A stretch of DNA of 64,000 bases, taken from the NCBI GenBank assembly GCA_965225715.1, contig CBDDBK010000003.1:62001-126000 (forward strand), read 5' to 3'. Source of the DNA: CBDDBK01 sp965225715 (GTDB lineage Bacteria; Bacteroidota; Bacteroidia; Cytophagales; Flammeovirgaceae). The notes beneath the pieces were generated by a model. The model had not been told where the DNA came from. It made no database searches and saw nothing but the letters and a program-made list of their open reading frames with translations. Below are positions 6,094 through 16,075 of the stretch, in pieces; within the stretch, counting starts at the first letter, position 1, and the number at the start of each line of letters is the position of its first letter. Position numbers and translations under genes: made by a program.

Positions 6094-8019
6094 TCATTCT
6101 TTTTTGCCAAGAAATAGATCACCTTCTAGCCGTTCTAATCGCCAATTATTTTCAACTTCAAAAAAAAATAAACGATGAATTTCAAGTTTTAAATTATAAT
6201 TTTCAATGGAAGTATAAAGAATTAACTCGTCTTGTTCAAGAGTATTGGAATACATATTACCTTTTTTATAACTATTATCTTTTTTATATAGCCTATTTAA
6301 TAAAGAATCTAAATTTAAATGCACAGAATCGTGATTATCTATAAAAAAAAGTTCATTCATTTCATAAATATAATTAATGATATAAGGAATACTATCTATA
6401 GAAAATTCAATCAAAGTGCTTGACTTTTTGTTAGTTGAGTCGTCAGAATATAAATAATCCTGATAATTAATTTTAACTAAATAATCCTGATGCTGTAAAT
6501 TAGTAACTCTATTTGTTTTAGAATAAAAGGTTGATCGATTAGCATCTAAATTTTCAGAAGTGTAAATATGCTTATAATTAAAGCCTAAAGTTTCCATGTA
6601 TACTTTGGCTTCATTAAAATATTTTTTTTTATTGGAAGCAATTTCAATTAAAGAATCTATGTTTTGCTCAAATAAAGACTGAATACTTGAAAAGCCATGG
6701 TAATCGTCTAAATAATCCAAAATAGATTTGATATCATTATGTGGTATGGTTTCTAAGATATCTTCATTTGTATTTAAATTTTCTGATTGAAAAAAAAGTA
6801 TGGTATCAAGCTGCCATAAAACTTCATTTTTAATTTTTCCATTTATCAAAATATTATTTTCTTCTAATATATTTATAAGTCGTTGGGTTTGGTTTTTTTG
6901 GCTAACTGAAAACATACTCCAAGGACCAAAACAAATCAATAAAATAGTTAAGGCTAAAGATTGGGGAATACGTTTGATATTTGTTTTTCCTAATATAAAA
7001 TAAAGACTTATAACTATAAGCCAAATGCCTAAAACAACAATCGCATAACGGTTAATCGTAATTCCATAATCACTGATTCTAATTTTTATAGCTATAAATA
7101 AAACAAAAACTAAAGGGATAAGAAGATAATAGTAAATTTTGAAAAAAGATTTAATCCAAGAATTTTCTTTCAAAACTCTAAAAGGATAAATAAGCAATAA
7201 AACAAAAATTCCAAGTATAGAAACGCAAGAAATAAGATAGGATACAACACCTTTTGGCCAATCTTGCTGGATAATAATCTTACCGACATAACTATAAAGA
7301 ATAAACAAATAAAGTATTAATAAAGGTAATAAAATATACTGAGTAAAAATTTTTAAACCTTTAGGGTAAGATGTGGTATTTTCGAGTTTATCAAAGTTTT
7401 TTGGCGCACCCGCTATAAAAAACCAAGTATTAAAAAGTCCAATTATAACTATATTAATTTCGATATATAGTTCGTTCGGAATATCTACATGAAATAATGC
7501 ATTGATAGCAAACAGTGCTAATATTAACCCTCCAATCAAACAATAAGAATATAAAACAGAAAGGCAAATGCGCAAAAAAAGGCTTTTATTATAATTCCAA
7601 AATCCGTTAAGTTCTTTGGTTTTTAAATAAGGTATAAAAGCCACTAAAAGATGTATAATTATACTGTAAATAGCATAGCGTATGTAAGGCACTCGCATAT
7701 TATGAGTTGTTTCTGAACCCGGAAGAGTAAAATAAATAACTATCAAAAATCCTGTAGCTACTAATGATATAAAAAGATTTTGTAGCTTATCTAACTTATT
7801 TCTGTCGGCAAAAATGGTACAGGAAAAATAAAGTGGTATACCTAAAGCAGTTATCAACATTAAATTAAAATATGGAAAATCATTATCTATTTTATCCTGA
7901 TATTCAATTAAATATATAGCTGTAAGTACTCCAATTAAGGCAGAAATAAGGACAAAAGGAAACCTTAAAAAAGATCGTTTGGATTCAGAAACCAAATATA
8001 GTATAGAAGGAAGTTTCAT
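6094..8019 (-). CDS. DUF4153-type multi-pass membrane protein
   Basis: A 641-residue protein. About ten hydrophobic segments fill residues 15-380, followed by a soluble C-terminal half of about 260 residues rich in Asn, Asp, Ser and Tyr. The opening (LVSESKRSFLRFPFVLISALIGV) and the overall layout match the DUF4153 family common in Bacteroidota; its biochemical role is not known. It probably sits in the inner membrane with the C-terminal domain outside. A Bacteroidota-type promoter lies just upstream at 8062-8091, so it looks separately transcribed. The family call is from memory of the pattern, not a search. Confidence 0.65.
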   Translation of the reverse strand: MKLPSILYLVSESKRSFLRFPFVLISALIGVLTAIYLIEYQDKIDNDFPYFNLMLITALGIPLYFSCTIFADRNKLDKLQNLFISLVATGFLIVIYFTLPGSETTHNMRVPYIRYAIYSIIIHLLVAFIPYLKTKELNGFWNYNKSLFLRICLSVLYSYCLIGGLILALFAINALFHVDIPNELYIEINIVIIGLFNTWFFIAGAPKNFDKLENTTSYPKGLKIFTQYILLPLLILYLFILYSYVGKIIIQQDWPKGVVSYLISCVSILGIFVLLLIYPFRVLKENSWIKSFFKIYYYLLIPLVFVLFIAIKIRISDYGITINRYAIVVLGIWLIVISLYFILGKTNIKRIPQSLALTILLICFGPWSMFSVSQKNQTQRLINILEENNILINGKIKNEVLWQLDTILFFQSENLNTNEDILETIPHNDIKSILDYLDDYHGFSSIQSLFEQNIDSLIEIASNKKKYFNEAKVYMETLGFNYKHIYTSENLDANRSTFYSKTNRVTNLQHQDYLVKINYQDYLYSDDSTNKKSSTLIEFSIDSIPYIINYIYEMNELFFIDNHDSVHLNLDSLLNRLYKKDNSYKKGNMYSNTLEQDELILYTSIENYNLKLEIHRLFFFEVENNWRLERLEGDLFLGKKE

Positions 8020-8061
8020 ATTAAATATTAGTTGTTTGGTTAGAAATCAATTTGCTTTATC

Positions 8062-8091
8062 CAAATATATACTTAAATTGAATATTTTCAA
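8062..8091 (-). promoter_or_regulatory. Bacteroidota-type promoter for the DUF4153 gene
   Basis: On the minus strand: TTG (8091-8089), 19 bases, TATATTTG (8069-8062). This fits the known TTG-N19-TAnnTTTG consensus exactly, about 43 bases before the start codon. Confidence 0.6.
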
Positions 8092-8124
8092 CCAAACAAC
8101 TAATATATTTTACATTTTAAAAAT

Positions 8125-8739
8125 ATGCCTAATCCTATTATTATTTTTGGCTGTACAAGTTTGGGCAAATTAGCTGCTCATATTTTTAAAGCTAATGATA
8201 TATTAATCAATTGTTTTTTAGATGATAACCCTGATATTCAGAAAAAAAATATTCAAGATATTTCAATTTTGGGAAAATTATTTGAAAAAGATTTTTTGGA
8301 TCTCTTTGATACTAAATGGGAAGCCTTTATAGCCGTTGATGATATTGATACACATAGTCATTTAATTGACTTTTTGAAAAAAAAATATAATAAAATGCCT
8401 TTAAATGCTATCCATCACATGGCTTATTTATCTGAAGATATACAAATTGGCTATGGTAATCTAATTGATGTTCAAACGGTTTTGAATATAGGAACAAATC
8501 TTGGTAATTATTGCTCCATTCATGCAGGTACAATTATTGGTCAAGAAGTAAAAATAGAAGACTTTGTTTATATGGGTATGGGTACACGCATTAATGCTAA
8601 AGTTCATATAGGAAAAAATGTCATAATAGGTTCAGGTACTCTTGTTTATCCAAATGTACGTATCGGTGAAAATAGTAAAATTTTGGGTGGCGCTATTATT
8701 AAAAAAAATGTTCCAGCCTCTAGTGTTATAGTCTCTTAA
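8125..8739 (+). CDS. NeuD/PglD-like sugar O-acyltransferase
   Basis: A 204-residue protein with a small Rossmann-like N-terminus (IIIFGCTSLGKLAAHIF, residues 4-20, then FLDDN) and a left-handed beta-helix from about residue 100 built of hexapeptide repeats (IGYGNLIDV, IGTNLGNYCSIHAG, IGKNVIIGSG, IGENSKILGG). This is the domain order of NeuD/PglD acetyltransferases, which transfer acetyl from acetyl-CoA to an amino- or hydroxyl-sugar for surface glycans. The usual catalytic His is not clear to me. There is no glycan cluster around it, so the substrate is unknown. Divergent from the DUF4153 gene. Confidence 0.8.
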   Translation: MPNPIIIFGCTSLGKLAAHIFKANDILINCFLDDNPDIQKKNIQDISILGKLFEKDFLDLFDTKWEAFIAVDDIDTHSHLIDFLKKKYNKMPLNAIHHMAYLSEDIQIGYGNLIDVQTVLNIGTNLGNYCSIHAGTIIGQEVKIEDFVYMGMGTRINAKVHIGKNVIIGSGTLVYPNVRIGENSKILGGAIIKKNVPASSVIVS

Positions 8740-8833
8740 ATAAGATAAAGAGATTTTTTAACATATAATATACTGGTTATGAGTATAAAAAATTTCTCTT
8801 TTTAAAATAGATTTACTATATTCAATAAAATAA

Positions 8834-8864
8834 TTTGTTGCTGTTTTATAAAATGTTAATTTTG
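8834..8864 (+). promoter_or_regulatory. Bacteroidota-type promoter for ndk
   Basis: TTTG (8834-8837), 19 bases, then TAATTTTG (8857-8864). Matches TTG-N19-TAnnTTTG; it places transcription start near 8871, about 38 bases before the ndk ATG. Confidence 0.65.
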
Positions 8865-8908
8865 TACTTTTTAAAATTACTAATCATTTTTTTATTTATA
8901 CCTATCTC

Positions 8909-9331
8909 ATGTCAAACAATAGAACTTTTGCGATTATAAAGCCTGATGCAGTACAAGCAAATTATTCAGGTTCTATTTTACAAATTATAGAAGAAAATGG
9001 ATTTAAAATATTGGCTTTAAAAATGACTCGATTAAATTTGGAACAAGCAGGTCGGTTTTATGAAGTGCATAAAGAAAGACCTTTTTATCAAGATTTATGT
9101 TCTTATATGACTTCAGGGTTAATTATCGCTGTTGTTTTAAAACAAGAAGATGCAGTCAAAAAGTTTCGAGAATTAATTGGTAATACAGACCCCAAAAAGG
9201 CTGATATTGGAACAATTAGAAATCTTTTCGCTACATCTATAGAAGCTAATGCTATTCACGGTTCTGATTCAGACGAAAATGCTTCTCTTGAAACCTCTTT
9301 TTTCTTTGCTAATTCTGAAATACACAATTAA
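8909..9331 (+). CDS. ndk: Nucleoside diphosphate kinase
   Basis: Transfers the gamma phosphate between nucleoside triphosphates and diphosphates, balancing NTP and dNTP pools in the cytosol. The 140 residues match the family length. FAIIKPDAV is near the N-terminus, HKERPFYQDLCSYMTSG is in the middle, and the active-site NAIHGSDS carries the phosphorylated His. The end (SLETSFFFANSEI) resembles other bacterial Ndk proteins. Its own promoter is at 8834-8864. Confidence 0.97.
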   Translation: MSNNRTFAIIKPDAVQANYSGSILQIIEENGFKILALKMTRLNLEQAGRFYEVHKERPFYQDLCSYMTSGLIIAVVLKQEDAVKKFRELIGNTDPKKADIGTIRNLFATSIEANAIHGSDSDENASLETSFFFANSEIHN

Positions 9332-9471
9332 TCTTAAATTTTATTATAATATTTCAAAAGTATTGATTTTCAGAATTTTAATATTCTTAATTCCTAATTC
9401 TTAAAAAGATAATAATTTAATTTTAATAGTAAAATCTATAAATTAAAATTATTATAAAAAAACATATCTTA

Positions 9472-9501
9472 TTGATTTTCAGTTTTAAGACAATACTTTT
9501 G
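9472..9501 (+). promoter_or_regulatory. Bacteroidota-type promoter for topA
   Basis: TTG (9472-9474), 19 bases, TACTTTTG (9494-9501). Matches the TTG-N19-TAnnTTTG consensus exactly; topA starts 64 bases further on. Confidence 0.65.
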
Positions 9502-9565
9502 ACTAATAATATAAATTGCAATTAAACAAAAATATCATTTTTTTTATTACTATATCAGTCTACTT

Positions 9566-11893
9566 ATGTCTAAAAATTTAGTGATCGTAGAATCTCCTGC
9601 AAAAGCCAAGACAATAGAAAAATATTTGGGTAAAAATTTTAAGGTCTTATCCAGTTACGGACATATTAGAGATTTAGCTAAAGGTAACAAAGGCATAGAT
9701 ATTAAAGAAAACTTTGCTCCCTTATATGAAGTGAGTAAAGATAAAAAAGAAGTTATTAGAAACTTAAAAAATGCAGCTCAATCTGTTGATATAATATGGT
9801 TAGCAACTGATGATGATAGAGAGGGAGAAGCTATTTCTTGGCACTTAAAGGAAGTTCTGAAATTAGATGATAGGTTAGCTAAACGAATTGTTTTTAGAGA
9901 AATTACAAAAACTGCTATTCTAAAAGCTATTAAAATACCTCGTAAAATAGATTATGATTTAGTTAATGCTCAGCAGGCACGTCGTATTTTAGATCGTTTA
10001 GTTGGTTTTGAATTATCTCCAATTTTATGGAAAAAAATTCAATGGGGTTTATCAGCCGGACGCGTTCAGTCTATTGCCTTAAGGCTTATTACTGAACGAG
10101 AAAAAGAAATTTTGGCTTTTACACCCGAAGTCTTTTTCAAATCTAATGCTAAATTCAGCCTCCAAAATGATCCTGAAACAACTTTTATGGCTCAACTTAA
10201 TAAAAAGTTTGATACTAAAAATGAAGGGTTAACCTTTGTGGAAACCTGTAAAGAAAGTCTATTCAAAATTGAAAATATAAAAAAGACACCGGCTAAGCGT
10301 TCTCCTAGTCCTCCTTTTATAACATCTTCTTTACAACAAGAAGCCAGCAAAAGTCTGAGTTTTTCAGTTAGTCAGACCATGGTTTTAGCTCAAAAACTAT
10401 ATGAAGCCGGACATATTACTTATATGAGAACCGATTCAGTCAACCTTTCTAATGATGCTGTAAAAATGGCTAGCCAAGCTATTAAGACCAAATTTGGAGA
10501 AAAATATGTTCAAAATAGAGTTTTTAAAAATAAAAACAAAAATGCCCAAGAAGCTCACGAAGCTATTAGACCTACTAATTTTGAAGCGACTAAACTTTCT
10601 GTAGATGCCCAAACTCAAAGGTTATACAATTTAATTTGGCAACGCACTTTAGCAAGTCAAATGAAAGATGCTCTACTTGAAAAAAGTATCATTAGTATTG
10701 ATATTAGCAAACGTCCGGAAAAGTTTATTGCTCAAGGACAAGTCATTGTTTTTGATGGTTTTTTAAAATTGTACCGTTCCGAAGATGATAATAAATCAAC
10801 TGAAGAAAAACTTCTACCTCCACTCAAAGAAAATCAAAGTCTTAATCTAAACCACCTCTTGTGTAGAGAGCAATATACTTCAAATAAAGGACGCTATAAT
10901 GAAGCAAGCTTAGTAAAAAAATTAGAAGTTTTAGGTATTGGCAGACCCTCTACTTATGCCCCTATTATTTCTACTATTCAAAAAAGGAATTATGCTATAA
11001 AAACAAACTTAGAAGGAAATTCAAGAAATTACCATTATATTGTTCTTGAAGATGATACAATTACTCAAAAAACAGGAAAAGAAATGACAGGGGTAGAAAA
11101 AAACAAACTTTTACCTACCGATACTGGAAAGATTGTTTGTAAATTTTTAATAGATTATTTTCCAAATATTATGGATTATTCTTTTACAGCTAAAGCTGAA
11201 GAACAATTTGACCAAATAGCTTTGGGAAAAATGGTATGGACTAATATGTTGGAAAGTTTTTATACAAATTTTCATGAACAAGTTATTGATATTTCAGATA
11301 ATTTAGATAGAAGCAAAGTTCCTGTAAGTCGTCAGTTAGGTATAGACCCTAAGACTAAACTCGAGGTTATTACTCGTCTTGGGAAATATGGTCCTTTAGT
11401 ACAATTAGGAGAAAATGAAACAGCTTCTTATGCCAGTTTATTAAAACACCAAAGTATGGACACTGTTACTCTGGAAGAAGCCCTAAAACTTTTAGCTTTA
11501 CCACGTGATTTAGGTTTATACGAAGACAAAAAAGTTGTTGCTGCTATTGGTAGATTCGGGCCTTACATTCGTCATGATGGCAAATTTGTTTCTATTAAGA
11601 ATGCATATGAACCTTTATTAATAACCTTAGAAGAAGCTATTTCTTTAATAGAAGAAAAACGAGAAGCAGATAAGAAAAAAAGACTTAAAAGCTTTGGAAA
11701 AGAAAAAATCGAAGTCTTAAATGGACGCTTTGGACCTTATTTTACTCACGAAGGCAGTAACTATAAACTTCCTAAAGAGGTGTCTATTCCAGAATTAACT
11801 GCTGAAAATTGTTTCAAAATAATTGAAGAAAAGAAAAATGCCAAACCAAGCAAAAGAAAATATAGAGCCACTCAAACACGCAAAAAAAAGTGA
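9566..11893 (+). CDS. topA: DNA topoisomerase I
   Basis: Type IA topoisomerase that relaxes negative supercoils. Of its 775 residues, the N-terminal Toprim domain has SPAKAKTIEKYLG and the metal-binding DDDREGEA at residues 82-89. The active-site Tyr286 lies in HITYMRTDSVNLS. AQEAHEAIRPT and the GIGRPSTYAPII segment are also present. The C-terminus has three repeats with GKYGPL or GRFGPY instead of zinc fingers, as is common in Bacteroidota, and ends in a Lys/Arg-rich tail that probably contacts DNA. Own promoter at 9472-9501. It converges with the cysteine desulfurase gene; a palindromic T7A7 run near 12013-12028 may terminate both. Confidence 0.97.
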   Translation: MSKNLVIVESPAKAKTIEKYLGKNFKVLSSYGHIRDLAKGNKGIDIKENFAPLYEVSKDKKEVIRNLKNAAQSVDIIWLATDDDREGEAISWHLKEVLKLDDRLAKRIVFREITKTAILKAIKIPRKIDYDLVNAQQARRILDRLVGFELSPILWKKIQWGLSAGRVQSIALRLITEREKEILAFTPEVFFKSNAKFSLQNDPETTFMAQLNKKFDTKNEGLTFVETCKESLFKIENIKKTPAKRSPSPPFITSSLQQEASKSLSFSVSQTMVLAQKLYEAGHITYMRTDSVNLSNDAVKMASQAIKTKFGEKYVQNRVFKNKNKNAQEAHEAIRPTNFEATKLSVDAQTQRLYNLIWQRTLASQMKDALLEKSIISIDISKRPEKFIAQGQVIVFDGFLKLYRSEDDNKSTEEKLLPPLKENQSLNLNHLLCREQYTSNKGRYNEASLVKKLEVLGIGRPSTYAPIISTIQKRNYAIKTNLEGNSRNYHYIVLEDDTITQKTGKEMTGVEKNKLLPTDTGKIVCKFLIDYFPNIMDYSFTAKAEEQFDQIALGKMVWTNMLESFYTNFHEQVIDISDNLDRSKVPVSRQLGIDPKTKLEVITRLGKYGPLVQLGENETASYASLLKHQSMDTVTLEEALKLLALPRDLGLYEDKKVVAAIGRFGPYIRHDGKFVSIKNAYEPLLITLEEAISLIEEKREADKKKRLKSFGKEKIEVLNGRFGPYFTHEGSNYKLPKEVSIPELTAENCFKIIEEKKNAKPSKRKYRATQTRKKK

Positions 11894-12046
11894 GTTTGAT
11901 ATAAGAAAGTAGTAATTCTGATGGTTAAAACATATAAATATTTGAAAATCAAAAATTTATGTTTTTACAATTAACAATAGAATAACTTTAAAAAGTTTTT
12001 TTATGAGAAAGCCTTTTTTTAAAAAAAGAAACTAAAAAAATCTATA

Positions 12047-13177
12047 TCATTTGAGAAGATTTTTTTTCAAAATACCTATAGCTTCCTCAACTTCTTGAAG
12101 AGTAGTGTATTTGCTGAAAGAAAATCGTAAAGATTGATTTTCAGAGCTACTTAAGTTTTCAATGACATGAGACTGACTAGCAGCACCACTGCTGCAGGCA
12201 CTGCCTCCTGCGACCGCTAAACCTGCTATATCTAATTTAAAAAGTAATATATCAGTTTCGTATTCAGGAGGTATACTTAGATTTAAAATGGTGTATAAGC
12301 TATTTTCTAAATCTTCAGAAAGTCCATTGAAACTAATATTTGGAAGTTCTTGTTTCAATCGTGAAATGGTTTCAGCTTTTAGATCTACTATTTGTTTTTT
12401 ATGTTCTTCAAAATGGGCGTCTGCTATGCTTAAAGCTTTTGCCAAGCCAACAGCTCCGGCCACATTTTCAGTGCCACTGCGCAACCCTCGTTCTTGTCCG
12501 CCTCCTAAAATATGTGCTGATAAAGTTTTGGAAGTTTTAAGATAAAAAAAGCCAATCCCTTTAGGTCCGTGAAATTTATGTCCTGCTGAAACCAAAGCGT
12601 TTAAACCAGATAATTTTTTTAAATCAAACTTAAAATGACCTACTGTTTGGGTGGTGTCGGAATGAAAAAAAGCATTGTATTTTTGACATAGTTCTGCTAC
12701 TTTCTTAATAGCTAATAAGTTTCCAATTTCATTATTAGCATGCATCAAAGATACCAAAGCATCAGGATATTTACCGAGTAGATCTTCTAAGTTATCAAGA
12801 TCCAAAGATCCAGATTCATCATGTTTGACAAGGTGTAAGTTTAAATTAAATAATTTTGCCAAATAAGCACAAGGATATAAAACGGCCTTATGTTCTAAGT
12901 TGCTACTAATAATATTTTTGATTTTTTTTGTCTGGCAAAGTCCTTGTAAAACAGCATTATTAGCTTCTGTACCTCCGGAAGTAAAAAAAATATTTTGGGC
13001 TGAAGTATTTAGTATATCGGCTATAATTTTTCGACTTTTCTCTAAAGCCGCCTTAGCAACTCTTCCAAAAGTATGCGTTGAGGAAGGATTACCAAAATGA
13101 TCCTTTAAATAAGGTAGCATTGCTTCTAGAACCATAGGATCAATGGGTGTACTGGAGGCATTATCTAAATAAAGCAT
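12047..13177 (-). CDS. Cysteine desulfurase (IscS/NifS family)
   Basis: PLP enzyme that removes sulfur from cysteine as a persulfide for Fe-S clusters and thiolated RNA. The 376 residues are typical of the family. They show the N-terminal LDNASSTP motif, TSGGTEANN near residue 67, SLEHKAVL-type region near 93, the PLP lysine K201 in SAGHKFHGPKG, RSGTENVAG near 230, and the active-site loop GGSACSSG with Cys328. There are no Fe-S scaffold or thiolation genes beside it, so the cellular pathway cannot be assigned and I give no symbol. Confidence 0.93.
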   Translation of the reverse strand: MLYLDNASSTPIDPMVLEAMLPYLKDHFGNPSSTHTFGRVAKAALEKSRKIIADILNTSAQNIFFTSGGTEANNAVLQGLCQTKKIKNIISSNLEHKAVLYPCAYLAKLFNLNLHLVKHDESGSLDLDNLEDLLGKYPDALVSLMHANNEIGNLLAIKKVAELCQKYNAFFHSDTTQTVGHFKFDLKKLSGLNALVSAGHKFHGPKGIGFFYLKTSKTLSAHILGGGQERGLRSGTENVAGAVGLAKALSIADAHFEEHKKQIVDLKAETISRLKQELPNISFNGLSEDLENSLYTILNLSIPPEYETDILLFKLDIAGLAVAGGSACSSGAASQSHVIENLSSSENQSLRFSFSKYTTLQEVEEAIGILKKNLLK

Positions 13178-13274
13178 TAGAAAAAGGGTTTAATGAAAAA
13201 ATATCTATATAAATAATCAATGGAATTTTAAAATTTTTATAAGGTTAAAATATTGAAATACAATAATATATAGT

Positions 13275-13964
13275 TTAAAGTTCATAACTTGCACCTATTT
13301 TAGGTATAATCAATTTTCGGTTATGGTGCGTAAATAGTTTTTGAGCTTTTTGTTTATCTTGGTCGCTGATGGTGATTGGTGGAAAAGTATCAAAATGACA
13401 AGCGATATTTTTTTGACAATTAATATATTCCGCTGCTAACAAAGCATCTTCATAACCCATGGTAAAATTATCACCTATGGGTAAAACAGCGAAATCAAGT
13501 TTAGGACAGGTTTTAGGAATAAGTTGCATGTCTTGGGTTAAGGCGGTATCACCAGCAACATAAAAACAAGATTCAGCATTCCAAACGACAAAACCGCCTG
13601 GATTTCCTCCATAAGTGCCGTCAGGTAAAAGACTTGAATGAGCAGCATTAACATATTTTACGCTGCCAAAATCAAAAATATACTTACCACCTAAGTTCAT
13701 ACCATGTCCTTGAAGTCCTTTTTTTTCAAACCAAGAAACAATTTCGAAATTAGAAATTAAACTTGCACCTGTATTTCTTGCTATTGCTTCAACATCTAAA
13801 ATATGATCGATATGGCCGTGAGTAATAAAAATATAGTCAACTTTTATATTATTTATATTTATATCTTTGGCAAGTGTATTTCCTGTGATAAAAGGATCAA
13901 ACAAAAGATTTTTACCTCCAAATGTTGCCAAAAAAGTTGCATGTCCTAAGTAAGTTACTGTCAT
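13275..13964 (-). CDS. UPF0173 metal-dependent hydrolase (beta-lactamase fold)
   Basis: A 229-residue metallo-beta-lactamase-fold protein. It has the GHATFL start, FDPFITGNTLA and the metal site THGHIDHILD (residues 49-58), then further ligands in NAAHSS, AGDTAL and CHFDTFPP. This is the layout of the UPF0173 family (YtkL/TM1162-like), assumed to be a zinc hydrolase of unknown substrate. No signal peptide. It lies 97 bp upstream of the desulfurase gene on the same strand, so the two may be co-transcribed. Confidence 0.88.
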   Translation of the reverse strand: MTVTYLGHATFLATFGGKNLLFDPFITGNTLAKDININNIKVDYIFITHGHIDHILDVEAIARNTGASLISNFEIVSWFEKKGLQGHGMNLGGKYIFDFGSVKYVNAAHSSLLPDGTYGGNPGGFVVWNAESCFYVAGDTALTQDMQLIPKTCPKLDFAVLPIGDNFTMGYEDALLAAEYINCQKNIACHFDTFPPITISDQDKQKAQKLFTHHNRKLIIPKIGASYEL

Positions 13965-14528
13965 TTTTATGTTATATTGTGACTGCGGTTAAAATCCAAA
14001 TAAAATAGCGTTTTTTTTGCCTTTTTCTAAAAAATTAGCTTGCCGTATTTTCTAAGCCATAATAAGACTTTTGCATTTACATTATCAATGACTTACGAGC
14101 ATCAAAATCCTAAAACTTTTTTTTATAACTATTTTATAATCAAGTAATTAAGTTTTTTATAAAATACTGATAATCAAATTTGTATTACATCAAATGGTGC
14201 AAAGGTTTATAATTTTTGAAAAGAGATAGGAGAAAAAACATGAGAACCGGTATCTAAAATATCTTTGTCACTTCAAGCTTCCTATCCATATATTTTTCCA
14301 AATTTTAGCTCCTTTTTTCAGATTTGGGCAAACATACGATGTCACTTGAAAAAAGGATTTTTAGAGTTTTTAACTCATCATAACACTAAGTAACTATCTC
14401 TAAACGGAAAGTTTAGGAAAATAAAGTCAAAATATAGACAATAATATTAAAAAAAACAAACCTAATTATTTAATTTAAAACTTTATTTTTAATTATTATA
14501 TATAAGTTTCATTAAAATACATAACCAA
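13965..14528. other. 564-bp intergenic region
   Basis: No ORF worth calling. Contains CTGATAATCAA (14168-14178, one base off the palindrome TTGATWATCAA), a stretch at about 14290-14337 that resembles 58827-58877, and a partial subfamily A interspersed repeat at about 14339-14380 (GTCACTTGAAAAAAGGATTT). Confidence 0.5.
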
Positions 14529-15374
14529 ATGAAAATACAAGTTTCACTATTTATAATTGCCATTTTACTATTAGCTTCTTGTTCATCTAAAAACAAGAAC
14601 GAAAAAGCTTTTGTAAAGTCTCCAGTAGATGATTTTATCAAAGATTTAGATAGTATTCAAAATTTTACGATTATTTTATATGATATGAATCAAGAAGGTT
14701 CTGAATATAAGCACCGTTATAAAATTATTACTGAAGAAGAACAAGAGTTAAGTGTTCAAAATGCGGAAGGCGAAGATTCTTCTTTTGTAAGTTTAGTACC
14801 TCAAGAAGATACTACAAGTTGGTATACGGTAAATGAAACATTTTTTGACGAGCATGTCAACGACATGGGTATGGAATTAGCATCTAAAACTGATGGTAAA
14901 GTTAGTAAAACTGTTGCTCCTCCTGGTTATTCGAATTATGTTGGAAATCCAAAATATGGCACTTGGAAAGATGGTGATAGTAATGGTGGTGGTAGTTTTT
15001 GGGAGTTTTATGGAAAATATGCTTTTATGACTTCCATGTTTCACATGATAGCAGGTCCCTCTATATACCGTTCTAACTATATAGATTATAATAATAACTA
15101 CCGAGGCAATCGATCCTATTACGGCACCACAGGTGCTAATGGAAAAAGTCAATATGGAACTTTTTCCAAAAATAATCTCAACAGGAATAGCAATTTCTCA
15201 CAGAAGTTATCAAATAATAGCGATTTTAAAAACAAAGTTAATAATAGTGTACAACGAAGCACCAGTGCTAAAACTAGTGCAGGAAGTCGTTCTTCTACAA
15301 CTTCTCGATCAGGTTCCAGATATAATAATAGGAGTTCCTCTCGTTCTCGTTCGTCTTCTTCAGGAGGGAAATAG
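14529..15374 (+). CDS. Lipoprotein with Ser/Arg/Asn-rich tail
   Basis: A 281-residue predicted lipoprotein with signal and lipobox LLLASC at about residues 12-17. Residues 30-120 are acidic with an FTIILYDMNQEG strand; the middle is GTWKDGDSNGGGSFWEFYGKY and then a short hydrophobic part (MTSMFHMIAGPS); the last 90 residues are low-complexity Asn, Ser, Thr and Arg ending in SRSRSSSSGG. I do not recognise a family. The tail looks disordered and could lie against peptidoglycan or the surface. A terminator-like stem follows at 15403-15454. Confidence 0.7.
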   Translation: MKIQVSLFIIAILLLASCSSKNKNEKAFVKSPVDDFIKDLDSIQNFTIILYDMNQEGSEYKHRYKIITEEEQELSVQNAEGEDSSFVSLVPQEDTTSWYTVNETFFDEHVNDMGMELASKTDGKVSKTVAPPGYSNYVGNPKYGTWKDGDSNGGGSFWEFYGKYAFMTSMFHMIAGPSIYRSNYIDYNNNYRGNRSYYGTTGANGKSQYGTFSKNNLNRNSNFSQKLSNNSDFKNKVNNSVQRSTSAKTSAGSRSSTTSRSGSRYNNRSSSRSRSSSSGGK

Positions 15375-15402
15375 TTATTTTTTTAAGATATTTTACAAAC
15401 TA

Positions 15403-15454
15403 AAATGGTTCTTTAAATTTATTCACTTGAGTTAATTTGGAGAACCATTTTTTT
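15403..15454 (+). terminator. Likely rho-independent terminator after the lipoprotein gene
   Basis: AAATGGTTCT and AGAACCATTT form a perfect 10-bp stem around a long loop of about 28 nt, followed by a run of T. Confidence 0.55.
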
Positions 15455-15520
15455 ATGATATTTTACCGAAGTATTGCTTAGGATAACAACTTAAATATTA
15501 CTAAAAACAAGGAAGAGGAG

Positions 15521-15595
15521 GGCGAATGATGGGATTCGAACCCACGGCCACCGGAATCACAATCCGGTGCTCTAACCTACTGAGCTACATCCGCC
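15521..15595 (-). tRNA. tRNA-His (GTG anticodon)
   Basis: Folds as a full cloverleaf on the minus strand. The acceptor GGCGGATG/CATTCGCC includes the extra G-1:C73 pair that marks tRNA-His. The D stem is GCTC/GAGC, the anticodon stem CCGGA/TCCGG with loop TTGTGAT, and the T stem GTGGG/CCCAT around TTCGAAT. CCA is not encoded. Confidence 0.95.
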
Positions 15596-16075
15596 ATTTT
15601 GTAAATGCAAATATAATAAAATATAAAATAAGGGCAATAATTAGAGATTAGAATTTTTTTAATTAAAAAACTAAACACGCTATTATTCTAAGACCTATAG
15701 AAATGCTATTATTATCCCACAAAAATTCATTTTTATTATCAAAGAATTAAAAACTCTAAAAATCCTTTTTTCAAATGACATGACTATAATAATAGTTTGA
15801 AATTCGTTTATAATTGATAAAAATTACCAAACTATTGCTATCAGAAACATTTATTAAAAAAAATGATATTATAGATGCCCAATAATTAATAAATATACTT
15901 ACTTTGGGTTTTAATTCTATCTTTTTAAGAAGTTTAACCTTGAAAGTCATAGATCTATATAATCAAAATATAAGCCATTGGTTATAAGAAGTATGATAAA
16001 CTAAATATAGAGATTACTGAGGCCACTCATTATTAAGACAAAATCAGTAGTATTATCCACAAAGATTTTTTAATC
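15596..16075. other. 480-bp intergenic region
   Basis: AT-rich with no ORF. Holds one reverse copy of the interspersed repeat (15696-15788). The 280 bases before rlpA show no clear promoter by eye. Confidence 0.4.
15696..15788 (-). repeat. 93-bp interspersed element, subfamily A
   Basis: Reverse copy, 93 bases: TATAGAAATGCTAT at one end, CTTTTTTCAAATGACATG and CTATA at the other. Confidence 0.65.

Noticed and set aside
12013..12028. Palindrome of T7A7 between topA and the desulfurase gene as a regulatory site
   Set aside because: Such A/T palindromes are expected in DNA this AT-rich; at most a weak terminator.
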